Origin: a virus
Strand: one strand, 5' to 3'
Virus record (IMG/VR): IMGVR_UViG_3300027782_000090
Location: 1 to 61,067 of that record
DNA: 61,067 nt
Part shown: one piece after another, positions 44,622 to 53,999 of the stretch
Position numbering within the stretch: the stretch's first letter is position 1
Layout of the letters: each line of letters begins with the position of its first letter
Notes under the pieces: generated by a model
What the model was told of the DNA's origin: nothing
Databases searched by the model: none
What the model saw: only the letters and a program-made list of their open reading frames with translations
Translations under genes and position numbers: made by a program

Positions 44622-46238
44622 TTATTCATCAAATTTACGGCCTTCGCCTTTTGGATTTCTTCCAGCAACAGTTGACGGGCTGTCAGAATTATTATTAGTT
44701 CTTTGTGAATCTCTTGCTCTATTGGCAGTAGCATCTGCTGCTTGTTCTGGCTTCATCTCTAAAGGTTCATCTCCGCCATCTCTTTGTGGCATACCCAAAA
44801 TTGTACGAGCCTCATTTGGAACCATAATCTGAGTCTTAACATATCTCTCAAGAATTTGAGACTGTGTAATCTCATCAGTTAGAGTAAGCTCGTTAAACTT
44901 AAAGTCTAGGATATCTGTTTTTTCACGAATAATCTTGCTAATCATCTTGTTTAATTTATCTTGTGCTGGTCTTGCTACCTGCTCTTTAAATGTTCTATCT
45001 TGAGAAAGTGCTGCTGCAATGCCAGAAGCATCGCTGCCACCTAACTTAGACAAAGGAACTTGATGGGCTATTAGAATATCATCACGGTTTTGTTTACGAT
45101 ACTTCTCAAATGATCCTTCTTGAACGCCGTTTTCAATTGGCTCCATTTTGAACTCAACCTTGTTGGTTTCTGAATCTCCTGGAAGTGGAATGTAAAGGGT
45201 TCTATGTGATTGACCTTTAAGTCCAGTTTGAAGGAATCTAAACATTTTGTCTTCTGCATCTGAGGAAAGCTTTGCACCTTTTAGAGTAACAACATATCTT
45301 GGAACAGCTTTGTTTTGGAAGTAGTCAATGTTGTATTGAGAAGCAAGGCTATCACCATATAAAGAATTTATAGCAGAAATAATATCTGGAACACCATAAA
45401 AAGTATTTAGAGGTGAGTATTGTTTAAAGTGAATAATCTCATTTGGTCTAGCGTCAGTACCTAATGGGTTTGGATTTGTTGCTCCAAAGTTACGGAAGTA
45501 GACAACCTTGTTTGCAATTACCTGAACAAAACCATCACGCAGTCTGCGAACACGAACTGTTGTAGAAGGGATGTGACCAATATAGCCAATTTCTCCTTTT
45601 ACAGTTCTGCCGACTTCAAGGTAACCATTACCCGTTGCCTGTAGATCTGTCTCAACCTTTTCCATAGATGTTGTAAAAGAGTCATCGCTGTTTAGACTTT
45701 CTAACCAGTCTCTAACTTCAATCTTTGCTCTTTCAATTCGCTTTCTTGCACGATCTATTGAAGCTGCATCTGAAGAAGACTCAAGCTTTAGCATTGTTCT
45801 TGGAGATACTTCAAAGTCATATCCTAGACCAACGATGTTCTCTACCTTTGCGTCAATAGCAGCATGATTGGCAAATGAAGTATCGTAAAAATTAGCGAGC
45901 TCATACATATTCCAAGGTGGAGTAATTACATCAAATAGTCCGTAGCCGTTACGATAAATTAATCCAGGATTTATCTCTTTTGATTGTGCTCCGTTAATAC
46001 CAGAGCTAACAGCACGAGCTGCATCAATATATCCTTGTGATGCGTCAACTTTAGATAAATCTGTTTCTAATGATTTGACTACACGAGAGCTTCGACGTTT
46101 AAAGTTATTATCTAAACCGCTAAGGTTTTTTAAATCATCCCAAGATTTATTGAATGGGTCTTGTTTTTCAAATGTGTCGTCGGCTGCAATTGCCTTATCA
46201 ATTCTTGCACCAATTACATAATCATTTGTATCTGACAT
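44622..46238 (-). CDS. portal protein (538 aa)
   Basis: The dodecameric head entry ring. Sequence features include a start rich in basic helices (NFKRRSSRVVKSLE), IVGLGYDFEVSPR, GNGYLEVGRTVKGEIGYIGHIP and QNKAVPRYVVTLKG, as in HK97/SPP1-type portals. It precedes the protease, as expected, and begins in an ATG/stop overlap with the preceding small gene. The C-terminus is charged and disordered (RNPKGEGRKFDE). Confidence 0.9.
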   Translation of the reverse strand: MSDTNDYVIGARIDKAIAADDTFEKQDPFNKSWDDLKNLSGLDNNFKRRSSRVVKSLETDLSKVDASQGYIDAARAVSSGINGAQSKEINPGLIYRNGYGLFDVITPPWNMYELANFYDTSFANHAAIDAKVENIVGLGYDFEVSPRTMLKLESSSDAASIDRARKRIERAKIEVRDWLESLNSDDSFTTSMEKVETDLQATGNGYLEVGRTVKGEIGYIGHIPSTTVRVRRLRDGFVQVIANKVVYFRNFGATNPNPLGTDARPNEIIHFKQYSPLNTFYGVPDIISAINSLYGDSLASQYNIDYFQNKAVPRYVVTLKGAKLSSDAEDKMFRFLQTGLKGQSHRTLYIPLPGDSETNKVEFKMEPIENGVQEGSFEKYRKQNRDDILIAHQVPLSKLGGSDASGIAAALSQDRTFKEQVARPAQDKLNKMISKIIREKTDILDFKFNELTLTDEITQSQILERYVKTQIMVPNEARTILGMPQRDGGDEPLEMKPEQAADATANRARDSQRTNNNSDSPSTVAGRNPKGEGRKFDE

Positions 46239-46642
46239 TAGTCATCACTTCCATATTTTGCAATTGTATCTTTTGCTGCCTGGACTGCACCAAGATCGTT
46301 TAAAGAAGGAATTAAGCCTTCTGACATTCTTTGTTTTTGCTCAGAATATTCTTCTTCTGAAATTCTAGTAAGTCCTGGAACAAATACACACGTTCCATCT
46401 CCTTCATCACCATAATACTTTGCTGCTGTTTTGAGTTCAGAAATTTTAGAAAGGTCACCCTTCATAGAGGGGATGTTTAAAACTGAGCCATTTCCGTCTG
46501 TAAACCATTTACCGCTAGCCTTTTTGTAAACATAAAGACCCCAATCGTAATGCTTTTCAATAACTTTTACCTTGGACTCACCAACTTGTCCCTTCATCTT
46601 AGGGGCTGGGTTACGCTTTTTCTTTTGATTTTCAATATTCAT
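46238..46642 (-). CDS. hypothetical protein before portal (134 aa)
   Basis: A basic N-terminus (NQKKKRNPAPKMKGQVGESK) precedes a compact domain (HYDWGLYVYKKASGKWFTD, GDGTCVFVPGLTRISEEEY). I chose ATG 46642 because it lies seven bases after TATACT with no ribosome binding site, the leaderless arrangement seen elsewhere here; ATG 46648 is only one base from it. Function unknown; it may be a small structural or portal-associated protein. Confidence 0.65.
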   Translation of the reverse strand: MNIENQKKKRNPAPKMKGQVGESKVKVIEKHYDWGLYVYKKASGKWFTDGNGSVLNIPSMKGDLSKISELKTAAKYYGDEGDGTCVFVPGLTRISEEEYSEQKQRMSEGLIPSLNDLGAVQAAKDTIAKYGSDD

Positions 46643-46649
46643 AACCATA

Positions 46650-46658
46650 AGTATACCA
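46650..46658 (-). promoter_or_regulatory. extended -10 promoter for leaderless start before the portal operon
   Basis: TGGTATACT lies seven bases before ATG 46642, so the transcript should start at or next to that ATG. No ribosome binding site is seen. Confidence 0.6.
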
Positions 46659-46660
46659 TA

Positions 46661-49600
46661 TTAGATAGCATTAAGGGTTGTTGCTTGCCAAGAAATATCT
46701 TTATGAAATGCGTACTCGTACAAGCCAAAGCTAAGCTTTTTACTGTAACCATCCCCGACTATAACCTTATTTGTTCCAGTATAAGTTTTATAAATTGTAG
46801 AGGGTTGGACTCCTCTAGAACTTGTTGACGCTAAGATCAAGACATTATTCCATACAAAAGGAGTCCAGAAATCCCACTCTGCAACCTGAAGTCCAATATT
46901 TTTAACCCTGTACCAAGGCCTATTGAATGTGCTACTAACTTCTTGTAAGCTTGTTGATTGATAATAAGAAATATTATTAATAATTATTGGCCCAGTAACA
47001 CTTACGTAGCCCAAAGTGCTTGAAAAATTAAGAGGCTGTAAGAACGAGATACCTATGAATCCCCACTCCCTAACAGTAATAACTGGCTCTTTAACTACAT
47101 TTCCATTCCAATAAAATAATATTCCATTTTCTAAAGCACCTGTTTTTGCATTAACTGCATAGATTTTTGCTCTTTTTCCATCTGGCCCATTTGCTACCAT
47201 AAAAAATTTAATAGTTGTTTCTTTGGATTTTACTTCAAATATTTCTGTTGGAGCATATGGGAAAAAGTCTTGGTCGTATCTAATTGATGCTTGAAGTGCA
47301 ATTACCTTATAGTCTGCAGCAACTGTAGTATTAATGGGAATAGATATTCCTCTATTTATTAATGGATCGTATGTACCTTTTAGCTCAATACCGCTATGCC
47401 TAGTTAAATAAAGATATGGTGAGCTTCCTTTGTAAATTGTAAAAGGATTTTTACTTTTATAGTCAAAATAAATTCCAGACTTTTTGTATGGATACATTTG
47501 AGAACCAAATTTAGTTCCTATTGGATTTGGAGAAATATCATTAAAAGCTTGAGAGCAAACTTCAAGGCTTTTAATATTTACTTTATTTTTTAAGATTGAC
47601 TTGCACTTAAAATCAATATGAAAAACAACTTTTAGTTCATTAAAATCAACTCCTGTTGGTGGATAAAGAATCATATTATTTACAACTTCATATTTTGTGT
47701 TAATCCAATTACTGTCAGGCTCTAGTACGCCATCTTTAGGTGCAGATTGTTGATATGTAAAAAATTGATCTATTGCATTTGCTCCATTTTGCACATACTC
47801 AAAACTTATGTATGTTTTTATTGGAGAATCCTGAGTGTCATAAGAGTATGACTTTGAAGATTTATTTTTAAGATCTTCATAACTCTCGTAACCTGTAAAT
47901 AATTGATTGTCTAGTGATTCGTATGTTCTTTGAATTGGATTAGAAAAAGCGTCCTTAAGTTCTGCGTATGTCCACGATCCAGATGTTTCTTCTTGAACAA
48001 ATATAGACGGCTCTGGATATGAGATATTAAACTGCATAAAATCAAGATCGTAGTAGGAGTTTCCTTTGGCATCAGTTACGTATTGAGCAAAATAACTAAG
48101 AGGCAAGTAGTCTTTCCATGATCCATCAACATTAATATCTAAAGAATATTTATCAAAATACATTGTCGGAGCTAGGGTATAGCTTGCCAAATGTTTTTTA
48201 AGAATGTAGGCGGCAAAACTAGATGGCGACCCTCCATCTAAAATAAAACTCCAGTAAGATGCCTCAGATCCAAAATAAGTTTCTCCTGCGTCGTGGTCAG
48301 TAGGGCCTCCGTACAAGTTAAAAACATCTTCATAATTTACTGGCAAACCAACTTCATTAAACACTTGTCTAATTTGTTCATAATTTTTATCTGTACAAAA
48401 TCCAACACTATAGATATTTCCAGCAAAGGTGCTTTCTAAGTCTTTTGAGCCACCAACATAAAATTTTAAACCACTTCTATTATTAAAGAATGAAGCTACT
48501 GATCCACCAAAATAAGAAATTGCCGTATCTATATCTAGACCAACGGTAAAAATTTCTCCAGTGCTGTATCCCAATGCTGTGTAAAAAGTTTGCTCTGCGC
48601 CGTTATATTTAATTTTATAGACTATGTTTGATCCATCTAGACTAACCTTAAAATAATTTTCAGTGTTTTCTGAGTCAACATAAAACAAAGTTTGATTCTC
48701 TGCTGCTGTTTTTGCTTTAAATACTCCATAAAAACACTTAATGTCTTCTCTTAAAAAATTAAAATCTTTAAACAATAGATAGCCATCTGTTGAAGACCAA
48801 GTGCTGTTTGGCTTTAAAGAAAAGAATAATGAGGACTCATTTTGAGCCAAAGCATTGTCAGTATAAAAGTTAGTCTCTGTCTTTTGATTAAAAACAATAT
48901 CTGGCAGCTGATAATCTGGAGTAGTCAATATATTATTTTGAACGACTAAATTGTCTATGCTTGCTTGTGACCATCTACCTATGTTAGGGTAGTTATAATT
49001 ATTTGTATAGTCAGCAAAAGAGTAGTCAATTGCTACAGAAGTTCCACTATATGCACTATTAATATTTTCTGGAAACTCTACCCCCTGTCCATAAACAAAC
49101 CTTCTTTTTGCCATAACAGAAGAAACTTTGTATGGGTATATTGCAACACAGTCAACCTGAACCTGAGAAATATCTCCATATGTCCATATACCAAGCCAGT
49201 CATTGTTTAGGTTTTCTCCACCTATAGATGAATACATGTCTGGCAAATTAATATCTGCTGTTATATAATTTAAAGATATTACCTCGTCACCATTAATTAA
49301 CAGACTGGCATTATTCTCTGCAACTCTGATATGAATAAGCATTGGCCTGTCCCATTCACCAACAAAATGAGATGCAACATTATCTCCTATTTTTAAAATA
49401 ATAAAGGGTCCGTTTACCCATAAACCATTATCGCCTCTAATGTTTCCAAATATTTTTTTAGGTAGAAGTGTGCCCGAAGCAATCCTTAACCACATTTCTG
49501 CCGTATAATTTTTATATTTTCCAGAAGAGTTTAAGAATCCTTTACCTGGAATAATTAAAGATGGTTGTCCATAATTTTCATATATATTTGTAACATTGCT

Positions 49601-50362
49601 AGAACCATATACTAATGGGACTCCCGCATTTTTGGCAGCAAGCTTATTACCATTGACAAGGTAGTATCCAAAAGACTCTTCTAGTCCATAAGAGCTTGCT
49701 GGAATAGAATAAGTCTGGGAACCTAAAATTCCAGATGGTACCTGGACTGGCTCAACACCTAAAGAAGAAGAGTTGAACTCTTCACTCCACTGACCTAAAG
49801 TTATTCCATTTACCAAAAAATGATAATCATCAGTGGAGTTTGAACCAGCTAAATAGTTTATCTTTAATACAATTTTTAACTCTGTGTCTTCAGAAGGAAT
49901 AGTAAATGTTTCTGAAATAAACTGCCAAGCATTAGATATTGATGTGTCAAAAGATTTTGTATGTTCAACTAAAGTCGAAGAAGTTGTATCATAATATTGA
50001 TATCCAATCTCAAAACCATCCATAAATGAGCTTTCGGGGTATATCCATCCACTAACTGAAAAAGTTTTTAAAGATTGATCAAGTTCTGTAAAGTTAATAA
50101 TATAATCGCTTACAGCAACAACTTGCCCCGTTTGAGATATTGGAACATTGCCAATAATTTTACCTAAATAACTTGTTGGAAATGGTTCATTAACAATATC
50201 TGTCAAAACTCCCAAAGATCCATTATCTATTTCCCAGTTTGTTAAATTTCTTTCAGGTTCAGAAATTAAAGAGATATAATCAGCCTTGTCATCCAATGCC
50301 CACAAAGCCAATGGATGTTCCGCAAAAATCTTTTCAGCATATAAGTTAGATGGGTTAGTCAT
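46661..50362 (-). CDS. large structural protein with concanavalin/LamG-like domains (1233 aa)
   Basis: The N-terminal phrase AEHPLALWALDD is typical of actinophage minor tail or fibre proteins. At least one lectin-like sandwich is visible near residues 280-420 (NYTAEMWLRIASGTLLPKKIFG, FIILKIGDNVASHFVGEW, ASLLINGDEVISLNYI). More beta-rich modules follow (YFKVSLDGSNIVYKIKYNG). It probably binds sugars on the host or decorates the virion. Unlike the other minor tail proteins it lies upstream of the portal. Confidence 0.78.
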   Translation of the reverse strand: MTNPSNLYAEKIFAEHPLALWALDDKADYISLISEPERNLTNWEIDNGSLGVLTDIVNEPFPTSYLGKIIGNVPISQTGQVVAVSDYIINFTELDQSLKTFSVSGWIYPESSFMDGFEIGYQYYDTTSSTLVEHTKSFDTSISNAWQFISETFTIPSEDTELKIVLKINYLAGSNSTDDYHFLVNGITLGQWSEEFNSSSLGVEPVQVPSGILGSQTYSIPASSYGLEESFGYYLVNGNKLAAKNAGVPLVYGSSNVTNIYENYGQPSLIIPGKGFLNSSGKYKNYTAEMWLRIASGTLLPKKIFGNIRGDNGLWVNGPFIILKIGDNVASHFVGEWDRPMLIHIRVAENNASLLINGDEVISLNYITADINLPDMYSSIGGENLNNDWLGIWTYGDISQVQVDCVAIYPYKVSSVMAKRRFVYGQGVEFPENINSAYSGTSVAIDYSFADYTNNYNYPNIGRWSQASIDNLVVQNNILTTPDYQLPDIVFNQKTETNFYTDNALAQNESSLFFSLKPNSTWSSTDGYLLFKDFNFLREDIKCFYGVFKAKTAAENQTLFYVDSENTENYFKVSLDGSNIVYKIKYNGAEQTFYTALGYSTGEIFTVGLDIDTAISYFGGSVASFFNNRSGLKFYVGGSKDLESTFAGNIYSVGFCTDKNYEQIRQVFNEVGLPVNYEDVFNLYGGPTDHDAGETYFGSEASYWSFILDGGSPSSFAAYILKKHLASYTLAPTMYFDKYSLDINVDGSWKDYLPLSYFAQYVTDAKGNSYYDLDFMQFNISYPEPSIFVQEETSGSWTYAELKDAFSNPIQRTYESLDNQLFTGYESYEDLKNKSSKSYSYDTQDSPIKTYISFEYVQNGANAIDQFFTYQQSAPKDGVLEPDSNWINTKYEVVNNMILYPPTGVDFNELKVVFHIDFKCKSILKNKVNIKSLEVCSQAFNDISPNPIGTKFGSQMYPYKKSGIYFDYKSKNPFTIYKGSSPYLYLTRHSGIELKGTYDPLINRGISIPINTTVAADYKVIALQASIRYDQDFFPYAPTEIFEVKSKETTIKFFMVANGPDGKRAKIYAVNAKTGALENGILFYWNGNVVKEPVITVREWGFIGISFLQPLNFSSTLGYVSVTGPIIINNISYYQSTSLQEVSSTFNRPWYRVKNIGLQVAEWDFWTPFVWNNVLILASTSSRGVQPSTIYKTYTGTNKVIVGDGYSKKLSFGLYEYAFHKDISWQATTLNAI

Positions 50363-50376
50363 AGTTCTCCTAACCT

Positions 50377-50385
50377 ATTTTACCA
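50377..50385 (-). promoter_or_regulatory. extended -10 promoter for the lectin-like structural gene
   Basis: The minus strand reads TGGTAAAAT in the 31-bp gap, with AGGAGA before the ATG. It differs from consensus at one base. Confidence 0.5.
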
Positions 50386-50393
50386 CAGAAGAC

Positions 50394-52424
50394 CTATTTA
50401 ATTTTAATCTCACAGTAGTCTGTAGTGCAATAGCTTTCGCCAAGTGCTTCAAGATTGTCTACCCCGTCATAAATAGCAGAGAAGTTAATATGACCAATTC
50501 GGCCGACATAGTAGTCGTATTCTTCTTCTGTGATCTGAGTATACGGCTGTTGTGGATAAGTATGGTTTCCCATTGGAAGGAATGATACTGCTTTTAGTTG
50601 TCCCTCGTACATATGCAAAACTGTTGGAACATGCTTTGACTCTGTTTCCTTGTCAAAGGATAGAGTTACAGAGACTCCATTGTCAGACCAATACTTTTGG
50701 GCTGTTGCAGCAAGGTTTATCTTTTCAAATAGAGTTACATCTTTTTCAGATCTTGGATGACCTGACTTAACTGGGAAATAAACTACTGATGTGTTTGCTG
50801 ATACTAGATCGTCTTCAATTTTATACCCTGCTGCTTTAAACAAATGAAGCATTGGATCTGTGTTTCCAAAACGAATAGCACGAAGGAAGAAGTTTCCTCC
50901 AGGTCCCCAGTGAACCCCAGGTGTGGCACCAGAAAGAATTGAAACTGATCCCGATGGTTTAACGGTTGTTACACGAATTGATTCACGAACACATAGCCAC
51001 TCTGAATATTTTTTATCATAATAACGTATCTTATTATAACCTTCGTCCATCCACTCACGCACAATTGGTAATCCATTTTGATCTGCAAATGATGCAATAC
51101 CAGTAAGGGATGTACCAATACGACGGTTACGTTGCATGATACCGTTTGTTTGCTGCCAATGTGTTGGAAGAAGAGTTACAGTCTTACCATAAAGATAAGC
51201 AAACTTTAATGTCTTGAGGAAGTCCTCCTTGGAATCATGACGATTTAGGTGCACTTCTACAAGTGTACAAAGTTCGTATGATTCTAATGGCTGCTCCGCA
51301 CAAGGATTAAAGCCCATAACACGATAGTCTTTTCCATCCGCAGGATCTGCAAGACGACCATAGTTACGAGCAACATCAAGCCAAATAAAACCTGGCTCTC
51401 CATTGTTTACAATTAAATCTGTATATTTTTCATAATCCATTCCAACTGTTGCTGCAATAGAATTATTAGACATCCATGCCCATCCTGGATTATCTGAATC
51501 ATAGGAGTTACGTTCTGGGAATACTTCTGGGTTTTTTAAATTAATAAAATCTTCATCTCCTGGAGCACCCAAAGCTAGCGTTGCAGAACGACGAACGTTT
51601 CCTGAAACAACACATGTTCCGATAAGGTTAACTATGTCTGTAATAGCACGAGAATCTAGGATTTCTCCCGCTCTAGAGCCTATTACGTGATTGATCTTAT
51701 CGTGTAATGCAATGAGTGGTGCTGGACCGCTGGCGACCCCTCCAAAGCCCTTAATTGGTGCTCCTAGAGGTCTGATGAGGTCATAATTAAACTTTTGAAT
51801 AGGCTGATTTGATCTTAGGTAAGAGTTTAACAGTATACGTACTGATTCTACCCAACCCTCACGAGTATCTGGAATTTCAAAGACAACTGCTGGTTCTGTT
51901 GGAGCATAAATAGAAAAATTCTTTTCTTGTCCTACTGTGTCAAACCCTACACCAATACCAAGCATTAAGGCATCCATAACCCAAGCAAACAAGGCCCCTG
52001 GATCATTCTTGTCAAGGTCTTTTGTGGAAACCATTGCACAGTTTTGCAGCGCTGCTGAGTTTTTCTTTTCCATAGTCATGGCTGTTCCAAATGTCCACAT
52101 ACCACGACCTGGAGGGGTCCACTTTAATTCAAACATTCTTTGAAATGCTTCTTGTGCAGACTTCTGAGCTTTATTATCATTCCAGCCTAGACGATTATCT
52201 TTAGCATGATTCTTTTGAACTGAATACATGCCTTCAATAACACGACGACAAACTTCGTGCCAACGTTCTTTTGTTCCGTCTTCTTTTACACGAGAATAGG
52301 TACGAATAAAAGTAATTTCTCCTAAAGAGTTCTCCCCCGCATCTGCAAATCCAAACGGTGCTGGAGTATTACTATATTTTGTTACAAAATCCTCTGATAA
52401 ACGAAATGAAAAAACATCTGACAT
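50394..52424 (-). CDS. nrdJ: adenosylcobalamin-dependent ribonucleoside-triphosphate reductase (class II)
   Basis: The enzyme makes deoxynucleotides with coenzyme B12. C129 (LQNCAMVS) and C386 (ELCTLVEV) match the reducing disulfide pair. C375 and E377 (NPCAEQPLES) match the thiyl-radical Cys and catalytic Glu. TVKPSGSVSILSGATPG is the conserved loop. The C-terminal C666/C671 pair (YCTTDYCEI) has the five-residue spacing of Lactobacillus RTPR. At 676 residues it is slightly shorter than that 739-residue monomeric enzyme. AAAGGTGG lies before the ATG. Confidence 0.93.
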   Translation of the reverse strand: MSDVFSFRLSEDFVTKYSNTPAPFGFADAGENSLGEITFIRTYSRVKEDGTKERWHEVCRRVIEGMYSVQKNHAKDNRLGWNDNKAQKSAQEAFQRMFELKWTPPGRGMWTFGTAMTMEKKNSAALQNCAMVSTKDLDKNDPGALFAWVMDALMLGIGVGFDTVGQEKNFSIYAPTEPAVVFEIPDTREGWVESVRILLNSYLRSNQPIQKFNYDLIRPLGAPIKGFGGVASGPAPLIALHDKINHVIGSRAGEILDSRAITDIVNLIGTCVVSGNVRRSATLALGAPGDEDFINLKNPEVFPERNSYDSDNPGWAWMSNNSIAATVGMDYEKYTDLIVNNGEPGFIWLDVARNYGRLADPADGKDYRVMGFNPCAEQPLESYELCTLVEVHLNRHDSKEDFLKTLKFAYLYGKTVTLLPTHWQQTNGIMQRNRRIGTSLTGIASFADQNGLPIVREWMDEGYNKIRYYDKKYSEWLCVRESIRVTTVKPSGSVSILSGATPGVHWGPGGNFFLRAIRFGNTDPMLHLFKAAGYKIEDDLVSANTSVVYFPVKSGHPRSEKDVTLFEKINLAATAQKYWSDNGVSVTLSFDKETESKHVPTVLHMYEGQLKAVSFLPMGNHTYPQQPYTQITEEEYDYYVGRIGHINFSAIYDGVDNLEALGESYCTTDYCEIKIK

Positions 52425-52454
52425 TTAAGTATGCCACCTTTCTATTATTGTATT

Positions 52455-52479
52455 AGTACTTTGTAGAATTAAAAGTACT
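52455..52479. promoter_or_regulatory. inverted repeat, possible operator for the ribonucleotide reductase gene
   Basis: AGTACTTT and AAAGTACT form a perfect 8-bp inverted repeat around a 9-base spacer. It lies just downstream of the extended -10, so it covers the expected transcript start and early leader. A third copy of AGTACTTT is at 52550-52557. It could bind a repressor or fold in the mRNA. Confidence 0.5.
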
Positions 52480-52483
52480 CCTA

Positions 52484-52492
52484 AGTATAACA
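52484..52492 (-). promoter_or_regulatory. extended -10 promoter for the ribonucleotide reductase gene
   Basis: The minus strand reads TGTTATACT about 60 bases before the ATG at 52424. The rest of the 162-bp gap is AT-rich. An ATAACA/TGTTAT hairpin near 52561-52577 could weakly terminate the upstream operon. Confidence 0.6.
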
Positions 52493-52586
52493 GGTAATTT
52501 AAAACAATTCTACGCTTGATTTCAATCTATAAAGTTATTGTTTATGGTTAGTACTTTTATATAACAAAAGTGTTATAAAAAAATAA

Positions 52587-53255
52587 TTAACTATACTTGC
52601 TACTGTGAATATGACAGATTTCAATTTCATTTATATTAACATGACTTGGTAATGATCCTACCCAGTAAATTGCTTCTGCTAAATCTTCTGCGGTTAATGC
52701 TTGATCCCGTTTTTGTTCTTGGGTATCAATAGTTGCTGGACAGATTTCTGTAATCTTAATCCCAAATTGAGGAAACTCAAGTCTCATTGTATCAATAAGA
52801 CCACGTTCACCTCTCTTCGCATTTGTATAGTTTCCTCCACCACGATATGGTACCTTTCCTCCAAAAGAAGTAATAAAGATAATTGTTGGAGACTCTGACT
52901 TTTCCATACATGGAGCAAATAGTTGAGATAGGTACATAGGGCCAGTTACATTTATATCATAAGCTTTTCTAAAGTTTTCTGGAGTCTCATTAATAATATG
53001 AGTTGGGCCTGACCCTCCTCCAGCATTATTAACTAAAAGGTCTAAAGTAATGTCTTTGTATTTTTCAAAGAACACTTCTATTGCTTTAGAATCTGTAACA
53101 TCTAGGCTATATACTTCAACATTATCAGATATTAGCTCAGAAACTTTTGAAAGGTTTCTTGAAACAGCAATGACTTTATAACCATTTTCAGACAAGCGTT
53201 TAACTGTTGCTAATCCAACACCCTTACTTGCTCCAGTTACAATTGCTGTTTTCAA
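52587..53255 (-). CDS. short-chain dehydrogenase/reductase (222 aa)
   Basis: The Rossmann NAD(P)-binding motif TGASKGVG lies at residues 7-14 and NNAGG near 76-80. The catalytic residues are S130 (FITSFGG), Y143 and K147 (NYTNAK). All are intact. It is the last gene of the oxygenase operon, one base after the previous gene. The substrate is not known; it could act on the oxygenase products or on cofactor or sugar metabolism. Confidence 0.9.
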   Translation of the reverse strand: MKTAIVTGASKGVGLATVKRLSENGYKVIAVSRNLSKVSELISDNVEVYSLDVTDSKAIEVFFEKYKDITLDLLVNNAGGGSGPTHIINETPENFRKAYDINVTGPMYLSQLFAPCMEKSESPTIIFITSFGGKVPYRGGGNYTNAKRGERGLIDTMRLEFPQFGIKITEICPATIDTQEQKRDQALTAEDLAEAIYWVGSLPSHVNINEIEICHIHSSKYS

Positions 53256-53987
53256 TTACATGCTCTGGCTTTGATTAAGATCCATAGTATTATGAATCCA
53301 GTGTCCAGGAACCATGTACTTTACACCAGATTTAACTGTGTGTGCCGTGTGAAAATATGGGGCAAATGCTGGAAAAATAACAACACTATTTTCTTTAGGT
53401 TTTACACCAAAACTAATAGCTTTGTTTTCAACTGCAAGGTCATAATCTAACTCTACTGCTGGAGCGCCACTTACCCAACCCTCTGTGCTTGTCCATCCAC
53501 CATCATAATCTTTTAGCTGAAAAGAAATTTCTCCACCTTCACAGTCATCGTTTAAATACATTACCAAAGAATATCTCAATGTCTTGTCGCCATCGAGTTG
53601 ATCAAAGTGTGCTCCCATAGCCATTCCAGTATTATATTTTTTAATGTTAAATGTTGGGAAAAGTCTTGGCTCATCAAAATCTCCCAAAGAAGAGGCATAG
53701 TCTTTACAAACATTATACATTGTAGTCATAATAGCGTCATAGATATACTTACTTTTTTCTGCTACTTCTCCACTAAGATTATTTATTGCGTTTATATCAA
53801 ATGTCTTTGTTTCTCCATAAATAAAAGTTTTATCGTTAGAAGATGTCCAAGGGTTCCAAACATTTACACCTGACTCATTATACTGTTCAAGAGTGTCTAG
53901 CTCTTTCCAAACCTGTTTAAAGGTATCAAAATTTTCAATTGCGTCAGTATAGTAGTATACCTTTGGATCTAGTAGTTCTTTATTCAT
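53256..53987 (-). CDS. 2OG-Fe(II) oxygenase, prolyl-4-hydroxylase-like (1)
   Basis: The double-stranded beta-helix core shows H127-x-D129 (MGAHFDQL), the P4H hallmark YLNDDCEGGEISF and distal H216 with K223 (HTVKSGVKYMVPG) for 2-oxoglutarate. All metal and cosubstrate ligands are present. GGGAG precedes the ATG. A 13-base gap separates it from the previous oxygenase. Its N-terminal half (about 110 residues) is unlike those of the other six enzymes, which may indicate a different substrate. Confidence 0.9.
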   Translation of the reverse strand: MNKELLDPKVYYYTDAIENFDTFKQVWKELDTLEQYNESGVNVWNPWTSSNDKTFIYGETKTFDINAINNLSGEVAEKSKYIYDAIMTTMYNVCKDYASSLGDFDEPRLFPTFNIKKYNTGMAMGAHFDQLDGDKTLRYSLVMYLNDDCEGGEISFQLKDYDGGWTSTEGWVSGAPAVELDYDLAVENKAISFGVKPKENSVVIFPAFAPYFHTAHTVKSGVKYMVPGHWIHNTMDLNQSQSM

Positions 53988-53999
53988 TTGTTTCTCCCT

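Noticed and set aside
52425-52586. Cobalamin riboswitch before the B12-dependent reductase
   Set aside because: The gap is only 162 bases, AT-rich, and lacks a recognisable B12 box or the needed helices.
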